The notes beneath the pieces were generated by a model, which was not told the DNA's origin, searched no databases, and saw only the letters and a list, made by a program, of their open reading frames with translations. A program made the translations under genes and the position numbers. Shown piece by piece: positions 1 through 13,535 of a stretch of DNA of 64,000 nt. Source of the stretch: Albugo candida (Eukaryota > Oomycota > Peronosporomycetes > Albuginales); NCBI GenBank assembly GCA_040437565.1, contig JBDOQK010000017.1:372001-436000 (forward strand), read 5' to 3'. The stretch's first letter is position 1; each line of letters starts with the position of its first letter.

Positions 1-1891
1 TAATGGTTTTGAGGGAGACGGATTCCGGAGACTTAGGAACTGTGCTAACCAGGCCTTTCCAGCTGCAGTCGCAGTTTTTGCGAACATAAACCTTGGCAGC
101 ACCCCAGAAGCTCTCAATGAAGTTTGACTCACAGTGAAACTTTGGATAAAATATTATCATGTGTCCAGCAGCAACGATTAGTTCTTCCAACATGCATTTC
201 TGCTCCATGAAGTCATGTTCGTGGTCAATCGTATTCCTTGCACAGCGCATTGTTGAGCCAAGGCACTTGTCATTGCAACGAAGGCGCATTCCATCTTTCC
301 ACAGTACTCTCTCAGTTAGAACCACTTTCAATCCCTTTGGCAACCCTGAAAGAGATAGAAGGGTTAAAAACATTATTAAATGGATAGCATATCGACTCAA
401 TCGCTCTTTTACCTCGAAGAGTAACATCAGGATGAGTTTCAGGGAAACTCATTGGATGAACTGTGCCATCTTACATTCTCCCATTGCGCATCTTCGGCTG
501 TTTTCCACCTGATCCCAAATTCATTCGTTTCCCGAAAAGGGCATCAGTAGCAAATGCAGCATGACTTGCAGCATTGTCAAACACAAAGAGGGCTTTGGAT
601 GTGGGGTACTGTGCCTCAAAGATTAGAATTGCACGATCTCTCACCTGTTTGAAAGGTCTTCACAAGTCCACCACCCATCATAATTCTTGCCAGTTTGCAT
701 AATAACACACGCTTCCTTTGAGACGCTGGGATACTCAAGCTGCTTCAGATCACTCAGTGATAGGCGACCCCCAACATCAAACAAGATTTCGCTGGCATGG
801 ATTGATCTGCCAGCTCCTTTTTTCGAAGTGGTTGCTGACCAGCATGTAGCCATAGATTCTTCTGACCATCGTGTGTCGCGAAGGTGCTTTCATCGGGTGC
901 TACAAAAATGATCGGCTCTCCCACTGGCCAGGTTTCAATCTCCATCTCCTTCCCTGAGAAAATTGGCATCAAGATCCGCCATGCACTTCAAGAAGATAGT
1001 ACGGTATTCAAGAACGTCGGGGCGTTCATGCCCATCACGAACATTCCTTTGCGAACTTCGGAATACTGTAGTCCCAGTCTCTGCTTCCATCGGATTGCGG
1101 GTTTCCCATAAATCAATCTGGTGCTCCCTGCATTGGGAAGAATTTGAGGATTGACATGCTCGGCGATTTCAGCGGGGTCGTTTTGAACTTGCTCTGACGG
1201 AGATACAATCGAACCCTAGCAAGAACATACTCATCCATCAAAAACATGCGTGACTTGAAATGTTGGCCTTGCTTGCTGTTTGGAAGATCACCAGTGGCGA
1301 GATAAATGGCTCCCCAAGTGCGAAGCAATCGACAAAACTATGATCCTTTACCGACTGCCTGGGAAACGACTCCCGAGGCTTGAAGCGCTCAAACAAATGA
1401 AGCATCATTAAACTAATTGAATGTCAATACAAAAAATTAACAACCTCAAATTACGGGATAGCCCTTTGAAAAGAAACGAAGTAAGTTGCGATAGCAGCCT
1501 GTCGTGCACGTTGAGCTTTGTTGGTTGTCTGTTTGGCCTTCCGGTCAAGTTCCAGCATTCCAGCGGCCAGGTGTCCCTCGGTCTTGTCATCAATTTTGTT
1601 ATCATCCTTATCCTCGTCATCAGTTTGTTTTCTTTCTCTCTCATTGTCTGAACCAGCTTGTGCATCCTGAGAGATAAACTGAAAGTATGTCTCGAGTCGG
1701 CGAGAACCAAGCGCAGCATTGCGGTTTCCTGCACGTTTTCGTCGTTGAGTGTGGCTTGAGTTCCCAATGTACCGACCCGGACGGTTCGAAATAAAGTGTA
1801 ATTTCAGTGCGGCAGAGCCTGCTTCATTATCAGTAAAACCTCCAGCGTCTTCGACCTCAAGCTCTGAATCTTCGCCCACTTCCACCTCCAT
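1..1891 (-). mobile_element. DDE-type DNA transposon copy 1 (decayed transposase, runs off the left edge)
   Basis: The minus strand reads as a transposase from an ATG at 1891 to the window edge. Visible blocks in order are an acidic N-terminus, a DEST-type block near 900 (APDESTF-THDGQ), the FDNAASHAAF block near 580, and the C-terminal CESNFIESFWGAAK block near 110, which supplies the likely last acidic catalytic residue. A 67-nt intron (346-412, GTAAAA donor, CTTTCAG acceptor) rejoins the frame, and a second likely intron lies near 1410-1450. The copy is broken: the frame shifts near 645-650 and an in-frame stop sits between the NGRM and DGTVHP blocks near 470. It is clearly homologous to the copy at 25873-27017. 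From memory, the block pattern resembles transposase-like proteins common in fungi, but I cannot name the superfamily. The C-terminal end lies left of the window. Confidence 0.7.
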
Positions 1892-3937
1892 ATCAGCAGG
1901 CCAAAAATTGGCTTATTGAAATTGGGAGGCTGGCCAAGTTTTCTATCAGAATTGCTAGGGTCGCATATCGTTCTGCCAGCCTCAGTTCGAGCTTTTCGGA
2001 TGCCCTGGCCAGTTTCAGCTGCTATGAGCGTTTTGTGGGTGGTGCCATTGTGATGGTAGCGACGGGATGCAATGATAAATGTAAGGTGAACGCGGAAAAG
2101 AAAAAAACCAAGAAATATATTATATATAATTTTTTCGATATTGATCTACACTAATCCTGATTGGCTGAAAAACAAATAATTTGTCAGGTGAAGAGTATAG
2201 GCTGCATAAAATTCAAATTTCGTATTTGGCCGCAAAAAATCAGGAGTTGATGGTTATAGGTGTCTCGCACTATAGGAAGTTTTTTCCTTCCTCTGCCAAT
2301 CTTCCTCTGGATAGAACGAGTTTATATGCATACCGAAATAAGTATCCCTTCAGAGAAGAGTTCACGCAGAATGAACATCAACTAGCCCTACAAATTTCGA
2401 CATACAGTCACCATAGCACCCATCATCAAGCGTGTTCATCATCATATCGACCAAGCAAGCTTGATTTCATAACAATGCTCGACACTAAATACCAAGTCTA
2501 TATACTAGCTATAGGGAGCATAAGTAGAATTCAATTTGTTCTCTCGGGATTCCCGTGCAACTGAAGTGGTTGGCTTAAGCCATTGCTGTGATAGCGCTCA
2601 GGATTTCGATCACAATCATTTTAGAGTGGATCTCTCTACTCTGAATCTGGTGAGCCATCGAATACTGCCGTAATTCTCTCTCAGAAATTTACTCTCTATA
2701 ATTACACATATATGAAACATACTGCTTTGTCCAGAATCGATAGAGGTTGCACCTCAATACTTATCAACTCACTTTTTCATTTGATTTGTACCCTTTTTCC
2801 CGACATTTCTCATTTATCGAGACTATTTCTGAGAAGGACATTAAGTGGACAGAAGCTACCACAAAACACACTTTCTCGTTTCATACTATCTGCACACATG
2901 TCAAAACTAATCCAAATTTGAGACAATGCTTCTATTCATCTTACAAGCTTTCATTGACATCCAGACCTCTTCCTAATAATTTNNNNNNNNNNNNNNNNNN
3001 NNNNNNNNNNNNNNNNNNNNNNNNNNNNNNNNNNNNNNNNNNNNNNNNNNNNNNNNNNNNNNNNNNNNNNNNNNNNNNNNNNTGCCAATCTTCCTCTGGA
3101 TAGAACGAGTTTATATGCATACCGAAATAAGTATCCCTTCAGAGAAGAGTTCACGCAGAATGAACATCAACTAGCCCTACAAATTTCGACATACAGTCAC
3201 CATAGCACCCATCATCAAGCGTGTTCATCATCATATCGACCAAGCAAGCTTGATTTCATAACAATGCTCGACACTAAATACCAAGTCTATATACTAGCTA
3301 TAGGGAGCATAAGTAGAATTCAATTTGTTCTCTCGGGATTCCCGTGCAACTGAAGTGGTTGGCTTAAGCCATTGCTGTGATAGCGCTCAGGATTTCGATC
3401 ACAATCATTTTAGAGTGGATCTCTCTACTCTGAATCTGGTGAGCCATCGAATACTGCCGTAATTCTCTCTCAGAAATTTACTCTCTATAATTACACATAT
3501 ATGAAACATACTGCTTTGTCCAGAATCGATAGAGGTTGCACCTCAATACTTATCAACTCACTTTTTCATTTGATTTGTACCCTTTTTCCCGACATTTCTC
3601 ATTTATCGAGACTATTTCTGAGAAGGACATTAAGTGGACAGAAGCTACCACAAAACACACTTTCTCGTTTCATACTATCTGCACACATGTCAAAACTAAT
3701 CCAAATTTGAGACAATGCTTCTATTCATCTTACAAGCTTTCATTGACATCCAGACCTCTTCCTAATAATTTAAAGTAGAAGAAGCCGATCCGAACCAACA
3801 AAACATGCCTTTCATATTTGCTTGCATTATACCGTGCCCGAGAGTACACATACACTGATTATCTGTCACTTTTAGATGTACTGATCAGAGATGACATTTC
3901 ACTTTGTCAGTAATTCCCTATCTTGTTACCTTATAAT
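1892..3937. other. No recognisable gene
   Basis: Only short open frames with no family resemblance occur here. The stretch is AT-rich and contains a false duplication around the N run at 2983-3082. The first part may include the 5' flank of the DNA transposon, but I could not define a terminal inverted repeat. Confidence 0.5.
2294..3771. repeat. Assembly false duplication around N gap 2983-3082
   Basis: Bases 2294-2982 recur as 3083-3771 (689 bp, no difference noticed), each arm touching the 100-N run. This is the signature of two contigs with overlapping ends scaffolded without merging. The real locus probably has one copy. Confidence 0.9.
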
Positions 3938-4049
3938 GTCGCTCATAAACAGTAGAACACACCATTCTGTACGAGTGTAAAATCACGACGAAGTCGTCGT
4001 TTCCTCGTATTTCTGTGTCCATAAGGACATCAAAAAAATATGTAGAAAG

Positions 4050-4706
4050 AGTGATGCACCTCAATTATAACGCAAAAAAACTAGATTTAAGGAGCGATGC
4101 TATGTGATGAAACGAAAGTTTGAATAAAACATCGACCGCAAAAATCCCCTCTTTTCTTTATCCTCCGATGAGTAGTGCAAGTGAAAAAGTAGAAAGGAAA
4201 GTGATGCTTAAAAGGTCTAAGGGTCTGCAATGCCCATTATTTTCTCGAACCATCGTTTTTGCTTTTACCCATTATCCGTGATTAGGTGAATCATCACCGC
4301 AAGCCTTGGAGATATAAAGAAGCGGGTCGGAGAACTCGATAGTACGATCGTATGCACTATTCTAGATCATATAAATAGTAGTATCTAACAACATATACTC
4401 CGAATACCAAGAAACAAATGGTGCAGTGATTCCATGTACCGCTCAATGAACGTACAGATTTTCCTTTCTTAGCAGTGAAATACGGGAGTGATCGGCAGTG
4501 AATGATGCAGAAAGTGAAAGGAGACGCATGGAAAATATACCAAGCAGACAAGATATCAGAAAAAGGATGAGAGTCAGATGATGCCAAGTATTCTAGATGG
4601 GAAACGAACTCAATGTTCAATAAGAATTAGCGTATAGTACTTTCCAAGCTTGACTCGATCAGAATATAGGATTGATCATGCCTATAGATGATTGGTGATA
4701 AGGAAA
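4050..4706. repeat. Spacer repeat R1 of the segmental array (again at 5224-5880)
   Basis: This non-coding segment is homologous to 12428-13120, and its right part to about 34130-34380. It starts with a GATGCACCTCA block and includes shared runs such as CTTTATCCTCCGAT and AGTAGTGCAAGTGAAAAAG. In the other two places it lies directly upstream of a copy of the CHxC-like gene family. Here the path to copy A is interrupted by the copia element. The second occurrence at 5224-5880 is the false-duplication arm. Confidence 0.75.
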
Positions 4707-5881
4707 TTTTTGGAAACGGTGAGAAAGTTGAAGGAGGAAGGTAATCTCGAAGAGCTTCGATGAGCACGGAAGAGGCGGCTGTCAGATCTCGGCAGATAGG
4801 TATATGAATAGTTGCACGTTAGCTACTGGTAGAGCCGGTAAAGTTGAAGAGAAATAGTAGTACTTAAGGAAAAACATAATACATAGAATCAATCTCGCCA
4901 TCAACAACCTAAGGCAACAGGAAGGCGGACCGGCATCATCAGGTCACGCAAGGGACCCGCCATCACGCGCAGATACTCCTCCGCGTGCCGCTGCTCATTA
5001 AAGACGCGCCANNNNNNNNNNNNNNNNNNNNNNNNNNNNNNNNNNNNNNNNNNNNNNNNNNNNNNNNNNNNNNNNNNNNNNNNNNNNNNNNNNNNNNNNN
5101 NNNNNNNNNNNGTCGCTCATAAACAGTAGAACACACCATTCTGTACGAGTGTAAAATCACGACGAAGTCGTCGTTTCCTCGTATTTCTGTGTCCATAAGG
5201 ACATCAAAAAAATATGTAGAAAGAGTGATGCACCTCAATTATAACGCAAAAAAACTAGATTTAAGGAGCGATGCTATGTGATGAAACGAAAGTTTGAATA
5301 AAACATCGACCGCAAAAATCCCCTCTTTTCTTTATCCTCCGATGAGTAGTGCAAGTGAAAAAGTAGAAAGGAAAGTGATGCTTAAAAGGTCTAAGGGTCT
5401 GCAATGCCCATTATTTTCTCGAACCATCGTTTTTGCTTTTACCCATTATCCGTGATTAGGTGAATCATCACCGCAAGCCTTGGAGATATAAAGAAGCGGG
5501 TCGGAGAACTCGATAGTACGATCGTATGCACTATTCTAGATCATATAAATAGTAGTATCTAACAACATATACTCCGAATACCAAGAAACAAATGGTGCAG
5601 TGATTCCATGTACCGCTCAATGAACGTACAGATTTTCCTTTCTTAGCAGTGAAATACGGGAGTGATCGGCAGTGAATGATGCAGAAAGTGAAAGGAGACG
5701 CATGGAAAATATACCAAGCAGACAAGATATCAGAAAAAGGATGAGAGTCAGATGATGCCAAGTATTCTAGATGGGAAACGAACTCAATGTTCAATAAGAA
5801 TTAGCGTATAGTACTTTCCAAGCTTGACTCGATCAGAATATAGGATTGATCATGCCTATAGATGATTGGTGATAAGGAAAT

Positions 5882-6082
5882 TTTTGGAAACGGTGAGAAA
5901 GTTGAAGGAGGAAGGTAATCTCGAAGAGCTTCGATGAGCACGGAAGAGGCGGCTGTCAGATCTCGGCAGATAGGTATATGAATAGTTGCACGTTAGCTAC
6001 TGGTAGAGCCGGTAAAGTTGAAGAGAAATAGTAGTACTTAAGGAAAAACATAATACATAGAATCAATCTCGCCATCAACAAC
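5882..6082 (+). repeat. Left LTR of the copia fossil
   Basis: About 200 bp that align with 11322-11541, sharing GGTGAGAAA, ATGAGCACGGAAGAGGC and AATCAAT-TCGCCATCAAC blocks. The element's own left edge is placed where homology to the right copy begins. A falsely duplicated copy of the same sequence lies at 4708-4908. Confidence 0.75.
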
Positions 6083-7215
6083 CTAAGGCAACAGGAAGGC
6101 GGACCGGCATCATCAGGTCACGCAAGGGACCCGCCATCACGCGCAGATACTCCTCCGCGTGCCGCTGCTCATTAAAGACGCGCCAGCTCGTGAAAGGAGA
6201 TTGGCAACAGACGAAAAGATTCTCGCGACCCTCACCACCCTCTCGGATCACATGGAAAAGATATAGACTTCCCAGATGTGGGACGACGAGAACGAGCCAT
6301 GCGTGCGAGATACATAGTGGACTTTCTGCGTCGGCTCTCAGTGCAAACATGAGCGCAAGGACGATGATAATCGATGCGACGAGGAACTCTCCGGAGTGCA
6401 AACGAGCAGCTTTTCAAGCGCAGGGGAAAGCACCGTCACCAGGATTTGGTGAATCTTTGTTCTCATCTCTCGTGACGCGGTCACCGATACCGCCCATACA
6501 GCAGCGACAGGTGAGCTCTCCTGTACTCGAGAACTCTTCGAGCGGGGGGTGCAGAAGTGCCAGTTCATCAGCAAAGAGAGCTGTACCGCGCGACACAGAC
6601 GGCAGCTCATTGCAAACTCACTATTTGCAAGTTTGACGACACCGAGCTGTATCGTGACTTGGGATCCGGTTTTTGTGATCGGGGAAATACTTTTTTGCGA
6701 CAGGTCAACTTGGCCGAGGCATCGTGGGGTTTTCGCTGGAGCAAAGATGTCAAGGTGGACCTTCTCGGTCATTACATCGCTAGTGCAGCCGAAAGTTACT
6801 ATCACAAACAAGTCTTTTTTTGGAGGATCCAGCAAGCAACGCTCGACCATGTGAAAGGACGCCTGTTGGAGACGTTCAAGACGACGATTACGGCTGGGCA
6901 GTCCACGAAACGCTTCGCCCAGAAAAAAGATGCAAAAAGGTCGAGGGCAGAGCCTTTTTCGTACCTGGTAGCGGTCAGTGGCCTATGAGGGTGTACAGAC
7001 TCCCTGGTACTGGACAAAATCGTTCAAAACGCGTCCCCAGAGCTTATGAATGTGATGCGAGCCAAGGTCGACCCGAAACGAAGTTATTACTTGCGACAAG
7101 TTGAAGAGCCGACGCACTTCGCGACGACGATCGAGATAGGAAAAGGATCGGTAGGGCGTGAGGTCGTCGTGAAGTATGTCGTGACGTCGTCTCATCGAAA
7201 AGAATCACGCAGATG

Positions 7216-8649
7216 CTTTGGGTGCGGAAAGAATGTACATGAATTGCCAGAGCAGGGTCAAAGGTACCCGCGGAAGCGATGCGAAGAGAAGTGATGGCAG
7301 TATGGTGCTTGCAATCGGTGAAAACAAACCACGTAAGTGCGTAACACGCGGTGTGCGCAAGCACAAGGCGCAAACTGAGTCTGTGGATTTATCGGTGATG
7401 TCAACGACAGTAAACTAACCGACTGGATTCTAAATAGCGGTTTAAGCAGGCACTTTGTGAATGCCGCGTCGATGATACACGACGCTGAAGAGTGCGACAA
7501 AGAGATCTCGATGGCAGACGGCGAGTCGCTCAAGATCACCAGTGTTGGAAGTGTTCGATCACAAGTAGTTGCAGATGGTGAAGAGCGAACGGTCACGCTC
7601 ACGGACGTATATCTGGAGGCGCAGCTCGCGCACAATATCGTCTCATACAGATGCTTGAGGAGAAGGGTTTTGGGCTCGTGTAGAGTGGATAAAGTCACTT
7701 GCAAGTGCGACGGAGCGATAGCTTCGACATCAGTATGCAGACGAAAAAACGCTATGTGCAGATAACGCTTACAGATGTGGAACCAAAAGAGGTCATCAGA
7801 TGTTAATTGGCATATGATTACTACCGCAGGATCTAGCACGCCAGCAGATGATGTGCTATGCGGATCCCTTATGCAACTTCATNNNNNNNNNNNNNNNNNN
7901 NNNNNNNNNNNNNNNNNNNNNNNNNNNNNNNNNNNNNNNNNNNNNNNNNNNNNNNNNNNNNNNNNNNNNNNNNNNNNNNNNNCTTTGGGTGCGGAAAGAA
8001 TGTACATGAATTGCCAGAGCAGGGTCAAAGGTACCCGCGGAAGCGATGCGAAGAGAAGTGATGGCAGTATGGTGCTTGCAATCGGTGAAAACAAACCACG
8101 TAAGTGCGTAACACGCGGTGTGCGCAAGCACAAGGCGCAAACTGAGTCTGTGGATTTATCGGTGATGTCAACGACAGTAAACTAACCGACTGGATTCTAA
8201 ATAGCGGTTTAAGCAGGCACTTTGTGAATGCCGCGTCGATGATACACGACGCTGAAGAGTGCGACAAAGAGATCTCGATGGCAGACGGCGAGTCGCTCAA
8301 GATCACCAGTGTTGGAAGTGTTCGATCACAAGTAGTTGCAGATGGTGAAGAGCGAACGGTCACGCTCACGGACGTATATCTGGAGGCGCAGCTCGCGCAC
8401 AATATCGTCTCATACAGATGCTTGAGGAGAAGGGTTTTGGGCTCGTGTAGAGTGGATAAAGTCACTTGCAAGTGCGACGGAGCGATAGCTTCGACATCAG
8501 TATGCAGACGAAAAAACGCTATGTGCAGATAACGCTTACAGATGTGGAACCAAAAGAGGTCATCAGATGTTAATTGGCATATAATTACTACCGCAGGATC
8601 TAGCACGCCAGCAGATGATGTGCTATGCGGATCCCTTATGCAACTTCAT
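7216..8649. repeat. Assembly false duplication around N gap 7883-7982
   Basis: Bases 7216-7882 recur as 7983-8649 (667 bp) inside the copia fossil. The arms differ at one base that I could see (7816 versus 8583), compatible with two haplotypes or a read error. Both arms touch the N run. Confidence 0.9.
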
Positions 8650-11321
8650 GCTCAGATGGTACACCTATCGCTCGACAAGATCGAAAGAATGGAGAAGCCA
8701 CCAGGGTCTGGCATCAAGATTGTGAGTCACAAGAGGACGGTCTGTATTTCGTGCAAAGAAGGGAAGCAGGCAAAGAATAAGCAGTCGCGAGCGTACACTG
8801 GCGAAAACGCGCCTATTGATCGAATTGGTGGAGTAATTCTTGTTCCGATTCGAATGGTCCGATGACGCCATCAGATAGGCGCGGAAGTTGCTACCTCGTG
8901 AATTTCGTCGATCACAACTCGAACTACTGTCGCGTTGTTTTTGGCGTCCACGAAAGACAAGGCTGCAAAAACGTTCGAAGATTTCTTGGCTTTTTTCGAG
9001 CAAATGTTTGACTGTTCACGTTTTGCGAACGGACGGCGGGGCGATTACAGAAAGTTTTACGTGTTCTTCCAGCGTATAGGAGTCGCGCGACAGATCAGTA
9101 AAGCTAGAAATTAAGCATCGAACGGCACGGCCGAGCGAATGCATGGGACGATACTCAACATGTCACGCAGTATGATCTTTTCCAGCTGGCTGCCGCTCAG
9201 ATATTGAGGAGAGGCCGTGAAGTACGCCGCGTACACCCTGAGCGTAAATCCAACTCGAGCGAACAGGAGAAGCGCATCGCCGATTGAAGTACTGACAAAT
9301 AAAGCGCCTGATCCTCGCGAGGTTGCTGTATTTGGAAGCACCTGTGCGGTAAACATAGACCCACGAAAGAACTTGCTAGCGCAGAGATCGCAAGTTGGCG
9401 TCATCATCGAATTCAGCTACGAAACGAACGCTTATTCCGTGTTTCGGCGAGAAGGACAGCAAGGTCGTGACGACGAAACACGCTATGAAAATCTCGACGC
9501 TTAGTGAGGAGCAAAAACGTCAGCTTCAGAGCTCATTTAAGTTTGAACACCAAGTGTAGTTGCCTACATCGACAAAAGGAATTCAAGTCACTACAGGTGG
9601 GAGCGCAGCTCTAGAAAGAGGATAAAAAGCGTCCAAAAGGGGAAAAACAATCAAAGCGTCCTGCGTATCGCACTCGAGCGATGTATATACGCGAAGCAGC
9701 GACTGGCGACAAGGAGGAGTCAGCTTAAGCTCCAAGCGTAGTGAACCACGTTGTCGAGCGCGATCCAGAGAACTACACCGACGTGCTGCGGATCTCAAAG
9801 CGGTAGGACTGGAAGAAGTCAATGCTAGAAAAGCTGAAGGCACTCGAGGATAATGGTGTGTGGAGACTGATCAAGCGCTCAGCCGGCAGCAACTCTCTCC
9901 ACACGAAATGGCTCTACAAGACAACAACAGACGCAGAAGGGAATATAAAAAGGCTTAAGACGCGATCAGTCGCGTGCGGCAACGAACAAGTCCTAGGAGG
10001 GGATTATAGTTTCATTTTCGCTGCGGCTATGTACATGTCGACAGTGAAAGTGATACTGGCGCTAGCGGCGACATGGAAAGTACCGGCAAAAGACGGAGAC
10101 ATACCGAATGCTTATGTCAAATCCGACAAAGAAGAGCACCTCGAGATTTTTTTCGGAGAATAGACGTTGACGAAAAATCGCTAGAGAAGTTCGGCCCCAG
10201 AAGCAAGAGCGATTTGGTGCTACAGCTGCATAAGAGCCTATACGAATTATAGCAAGCTGGGCATCTGTGGAGTCAATTGCTATATGAAAAGCTAATTGAG
10301 GCGGGATACAAACAGTGCGTTACGGACTTGTGTTTATATCGCAAACAAAATAATGTAGACGTCTTCGTGGTCGTCGTATATGTCGACGACCTTCTGAAAA
10401 CCGGCACTAGCGCGAAAGCTGTTGGTCGTCTTTTCGTCATCCTCGACTCGCTATCGATCAAGGACCTGGGACGTGTATTAGAGCTTTTGGGTATGCGCGT
10501 GTCAGTTGACAAAAACGGCTCCCATGTCCAGAATCAGGAGGTGGATATTCAAGACCTACTGCGCTTATATGGGCTTGTAGAAGAACACTCGAAGCTTTCG
10601 CCTATTGCATCCGAGTTTTACGAGGTGCAGGATGAAAAGATGTGTCTTTCACTGCGCACAAAGAGACTCGGCAAACGCACCAACCACGTGTTCACGAATA
10701 ATAGTTAGCGAAGCGCATTGCGCGATACTTTAATGGTACTCAAGGAAACTAGCTGCGGATGACACCAAGAGCTTGAAGTTTGGGAGACTCCGCCGCTTGA
10801 GTCATACAGCGACGCAGATTTTGCAAGTGACAAGAAAGGACCGCAACTAGCTGACTGGAAACGTAGTTTTGTCTAACGGCATGCCAGTACGCTTGAGCCC
10901 AAAAAACAGGGCGGTGTCTCCTTGTCGACTATGGAAACTGAATTTATTGCTGCTTCGGAAACCGTGACATGCTGAGCGAGGGCGACATGGCGCCGGATGA
11001 TTTTGCATGTGGATAACCAGACGGCCATCAAGCAAATTGAAGGCGAAGCATCATCGTTCAAGGCTAAGGACATTGATGTGTGGCACAAGTTTGTGGGTGA
11101 ATACGCCAGACGTGGTATCGTGCCCGCGCAATAGCTGCACTCAGATAGATTCTCCCAGACATGCTCAGGAAAGCACCGGACTCACAAAGCTTGCAAGTTT
11201 GCGTTCACTCATGTGCTTAAAGTATTAGTTCATGGACTTCGAGATGAAAAAAAAGCCAGCATGAGATGTAAGTGAGGATGGTGATTATGGTGCGGCCGAG
11301 ATGACTGCATTCGAGGAGTAG

Positions 11322-11541
11322 TGTTGGAAAAGGTGAGAAAAGCTGAAGGAGAAAGGGAATCTCGAGGATTTCTATGAGCACGGAAGAGGCTGCCGTCAGA
11401 TCTAGGATAGGAATAGTTGCATGTTAGCTACAAAATTCAGGTAAAGCCAGAGAAAAAGGAAGCTCAGTAGATTGGAGAGTGAGGAATAGAAGAGAAAGAA
11501 TAGAAAATATAATACAGAGAATCAATTTCGCCATCAACGGG
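11322..11541 (+). repeat. Right LTR of the copia fossil
   Basis: It begins TGTTGG, a usual copia LTR start, and aligns with the left LTR at 5882-6082 with clear divergence. Homology to the duplicated spacer resumes near 11570. Confidence 0.75.
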
Positions 11542-11970
11542 GCACCCAACATTTACAGCAGAACTAGCAGCACTTCTCTAGGAATATGATGTCAGCGATC
11601 ATTGGATGCATTTATCAGCTACAGGTACCACAATTTTCAAAGTTGAATTATGGTACCTGATGTAGACATTAGAATCTGATAGACTGAATTGAATCAATAC
11701 CGTGACAGGACAGAAGACAAACGATGCCAGGAAAAAATTAACACGTTCTGTTTTGCTCTGAGCTCTTAAGAGTTATACACTACTATCTATATCATCTTTT
11801 CGATTCCAATGGGTTGTCAAACTGATGATCGGACAGAGACTATTCACAGTACGATATTTTGTAGATTTCTTTCATATTATAGCTTTCTTTCTCTAACATT
11901 GACTTCAGATAAGCATAACACGTTATTTTGACCAGTTGCAATCGATCCATGTGTTTACTCCTTGATAACC

Positions 11971-12425
11971 ATGCGAAAATCAACATATTACGTATGTTTT
12001 CTTCTTACTTTGATGCAAACGAATAGTGCCGAGCGGAATCAGTATAAGTATAAGATATCTGGAATTCTTCATTTGGCCTCTATCAAGCATAATAGTGTCG
12101 CATCGTGAGGGCAGTGGGCATCATCACACAGATTCGATTACTGAAGAGTGATTCGAACAGCAGAATATACTGGATCGAGGGGAACACTGACATCGCCAGA
12201 GCGTTTGTATTCAATTGTAACAGCTGGAAGCTGGGTACTATTTCAACAGAATCGGTAACTTTATATATTCCACACTAATTCTTTAACACTGCACGTCGAG
12301 AAAGCGCCGCCGTACTACATCCAAAAAAGGGAATTAAGTTGGGGAAAGTATTTATCAGCGGTTAAAACATGTCATTTTTGAAAAGTATAAAAGTGAAGAT
12401 ATATCCAGAAGAATCGCATCAAGAG
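11971..12425 (+). pseudogene. CHxC-like secreted cysteine-rich family, copy A (5' fragment)
   Basis: The fragment keeps an ATG and a signal-peptide-like start (MRKSTYYVCFLLTLM), then segments homologous to copies C and E, including the RIYWIEG block near 12160. It ends abruptly at about 12425, where spacer repeat R2 begins, so the large 3' part of the gene is absent. The CHxC position itself is lost. It is broken, and it is downstream of the copia fossil that separates it from R1. Confidence 0.65.
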
Positions 12426-12427
12426 CA

Positions 12428-13120
12428 CTGATGCACCTCATTTATTACGCTGGAAAAGTAGATCAGGAACTATGCTCTATGTTGAAACGAACGTGTGAAT
12501 AAAATATCGACCGCACAAACCCACTCTGTTCTTTATCCTCCGATCAGTAGTGCAAGTGAAAAAGTAGAAATAAAAGTGATGCTTACAAGTTCCAAGTGTC
12601 TGCACTGCTAATTTTCCTCTTCTGCGTGCCAGTTCGAAGTGATATTTTATGGAACACACGTTTCTTCTTCTACCTGTCATTCGTATTAGGGTAAATCTTA
12701 TCCGCAAGTTTTCAAAGCATGAAGAAGTGAGTCATAGAGCTCGATATAACGATCGTATGCACTCTGCTAGTCCATATACACAGTATTCAAGAACACATAT
12801 TCCGGATATCAAGCAGCAAATGGTGCAGTGATTCCATGTACTGCTCAATGAACGTAAAACCTTCCTTTCGTAGCAGTAAATTACGGATAACAAGAGTGAT
12901 CAGCAGCGATTGATGCAGAAAGTGATAGAAGGTGCATGAAAATATACCAAGCGACAACATTTTAGAAAAGAAGATGAGGGCCAAATGATGGCAATGTTCC
13001 ACCATGAAAAACGAACTCGATCTTCAACAGCAATTAGTGTATTGTATTTTCTAAGCATGGCTAAACCGGATTAGAGGCTTGATCATGCCCACAAATGCTT
13101 GGTGAAAGACCTAAGTAGCA
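12428..13120. repeat. Spacer repeat R2 of the segmental array
   Basis: It is homologous to R1 (4050-4706) with moderate divergence, and its right end matches about 34150-34330. It lies between truncated copy A and copy B of the CHxC-like family and marks a unit boundary of the array. No coding potential is visible. Confidence 0.75.
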
Positions 13121-13535
13121 ATTCTCTACGCATATGCTGTCAGCGATCACAGGTGCCAGTATTTTAAAGCTAAATTATGTTACGCCGATGTAGACGATAG
13201 AATCAATCTTACTATAATAGAATCTGATCGATTGGAATGGATCAATAACGCGACAGGTACGAAGACAAACGATGCCAAATAAAAAAATTAAAAAAAAATT
13301 ATTCGCTCTGTTTCGCACCGAGCTCCGACGAGTTATGAACTTATATCTATATCGCCCTTTCATTTTCAACGCGTTGTGGAAACTGATGATCGGAAAGACA
13401 CTATATAGTGTGCGATAGCTTTTAGATCATTTTCATGTTTTTAGCTTTCTTCCTCTTACATTGATTTCAGATAAGCCTGACACTTGTTAAATTGACCAAA
13501 AAGAATCGATCTGTCTATCATCCCCTTAAATTAGA

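Larger units (their letters stand above)
3938..6185. repeat. Assembly false duplication around N gap 5012-5111
   Basis: Bases 3938-5011 recur as 5112-6185 (1074 bp), both arms abutting the N run. The duplicated stretch includes spacer repeat R1 and the left LTR of the copia element, so the apparent extra LTR at 4708-4908 is an artefact. Confidence 0.9.
5882..11560 (+). mobile_element. Ty1/copia LTR retroelement fossil
   Basis: This is a plus-strand element with parts in copia order: a gag-like region (about 6200-7200), a CX2CX4H zinc-knuckle-like motif near 7212, a protease-like region near 7430, a pre-integrase/integrase region (about 8650-9500), reverse transcriptase (about 9820-10710, YVDDLL box near 10380) and an RNase H-like region (about 10790-11150). 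LTR-like ends lie at about 5882-6082 and 11322-11541. The two ends differ visibly by substitutions and small indels, so the insertion is old. The coding region is broken in many places. It sits inside the duplicated spacer upstream of copy A of the CHxC-like family. The exact outer end on the right is uncertain. Confidence 0.85.

Noticed and set aside
4708-4908. A third LTR of the copia fossil suggesting a nested element
   Set aside because: It is the left arm of the false duplication at 3938-6185, not an independent LTR.
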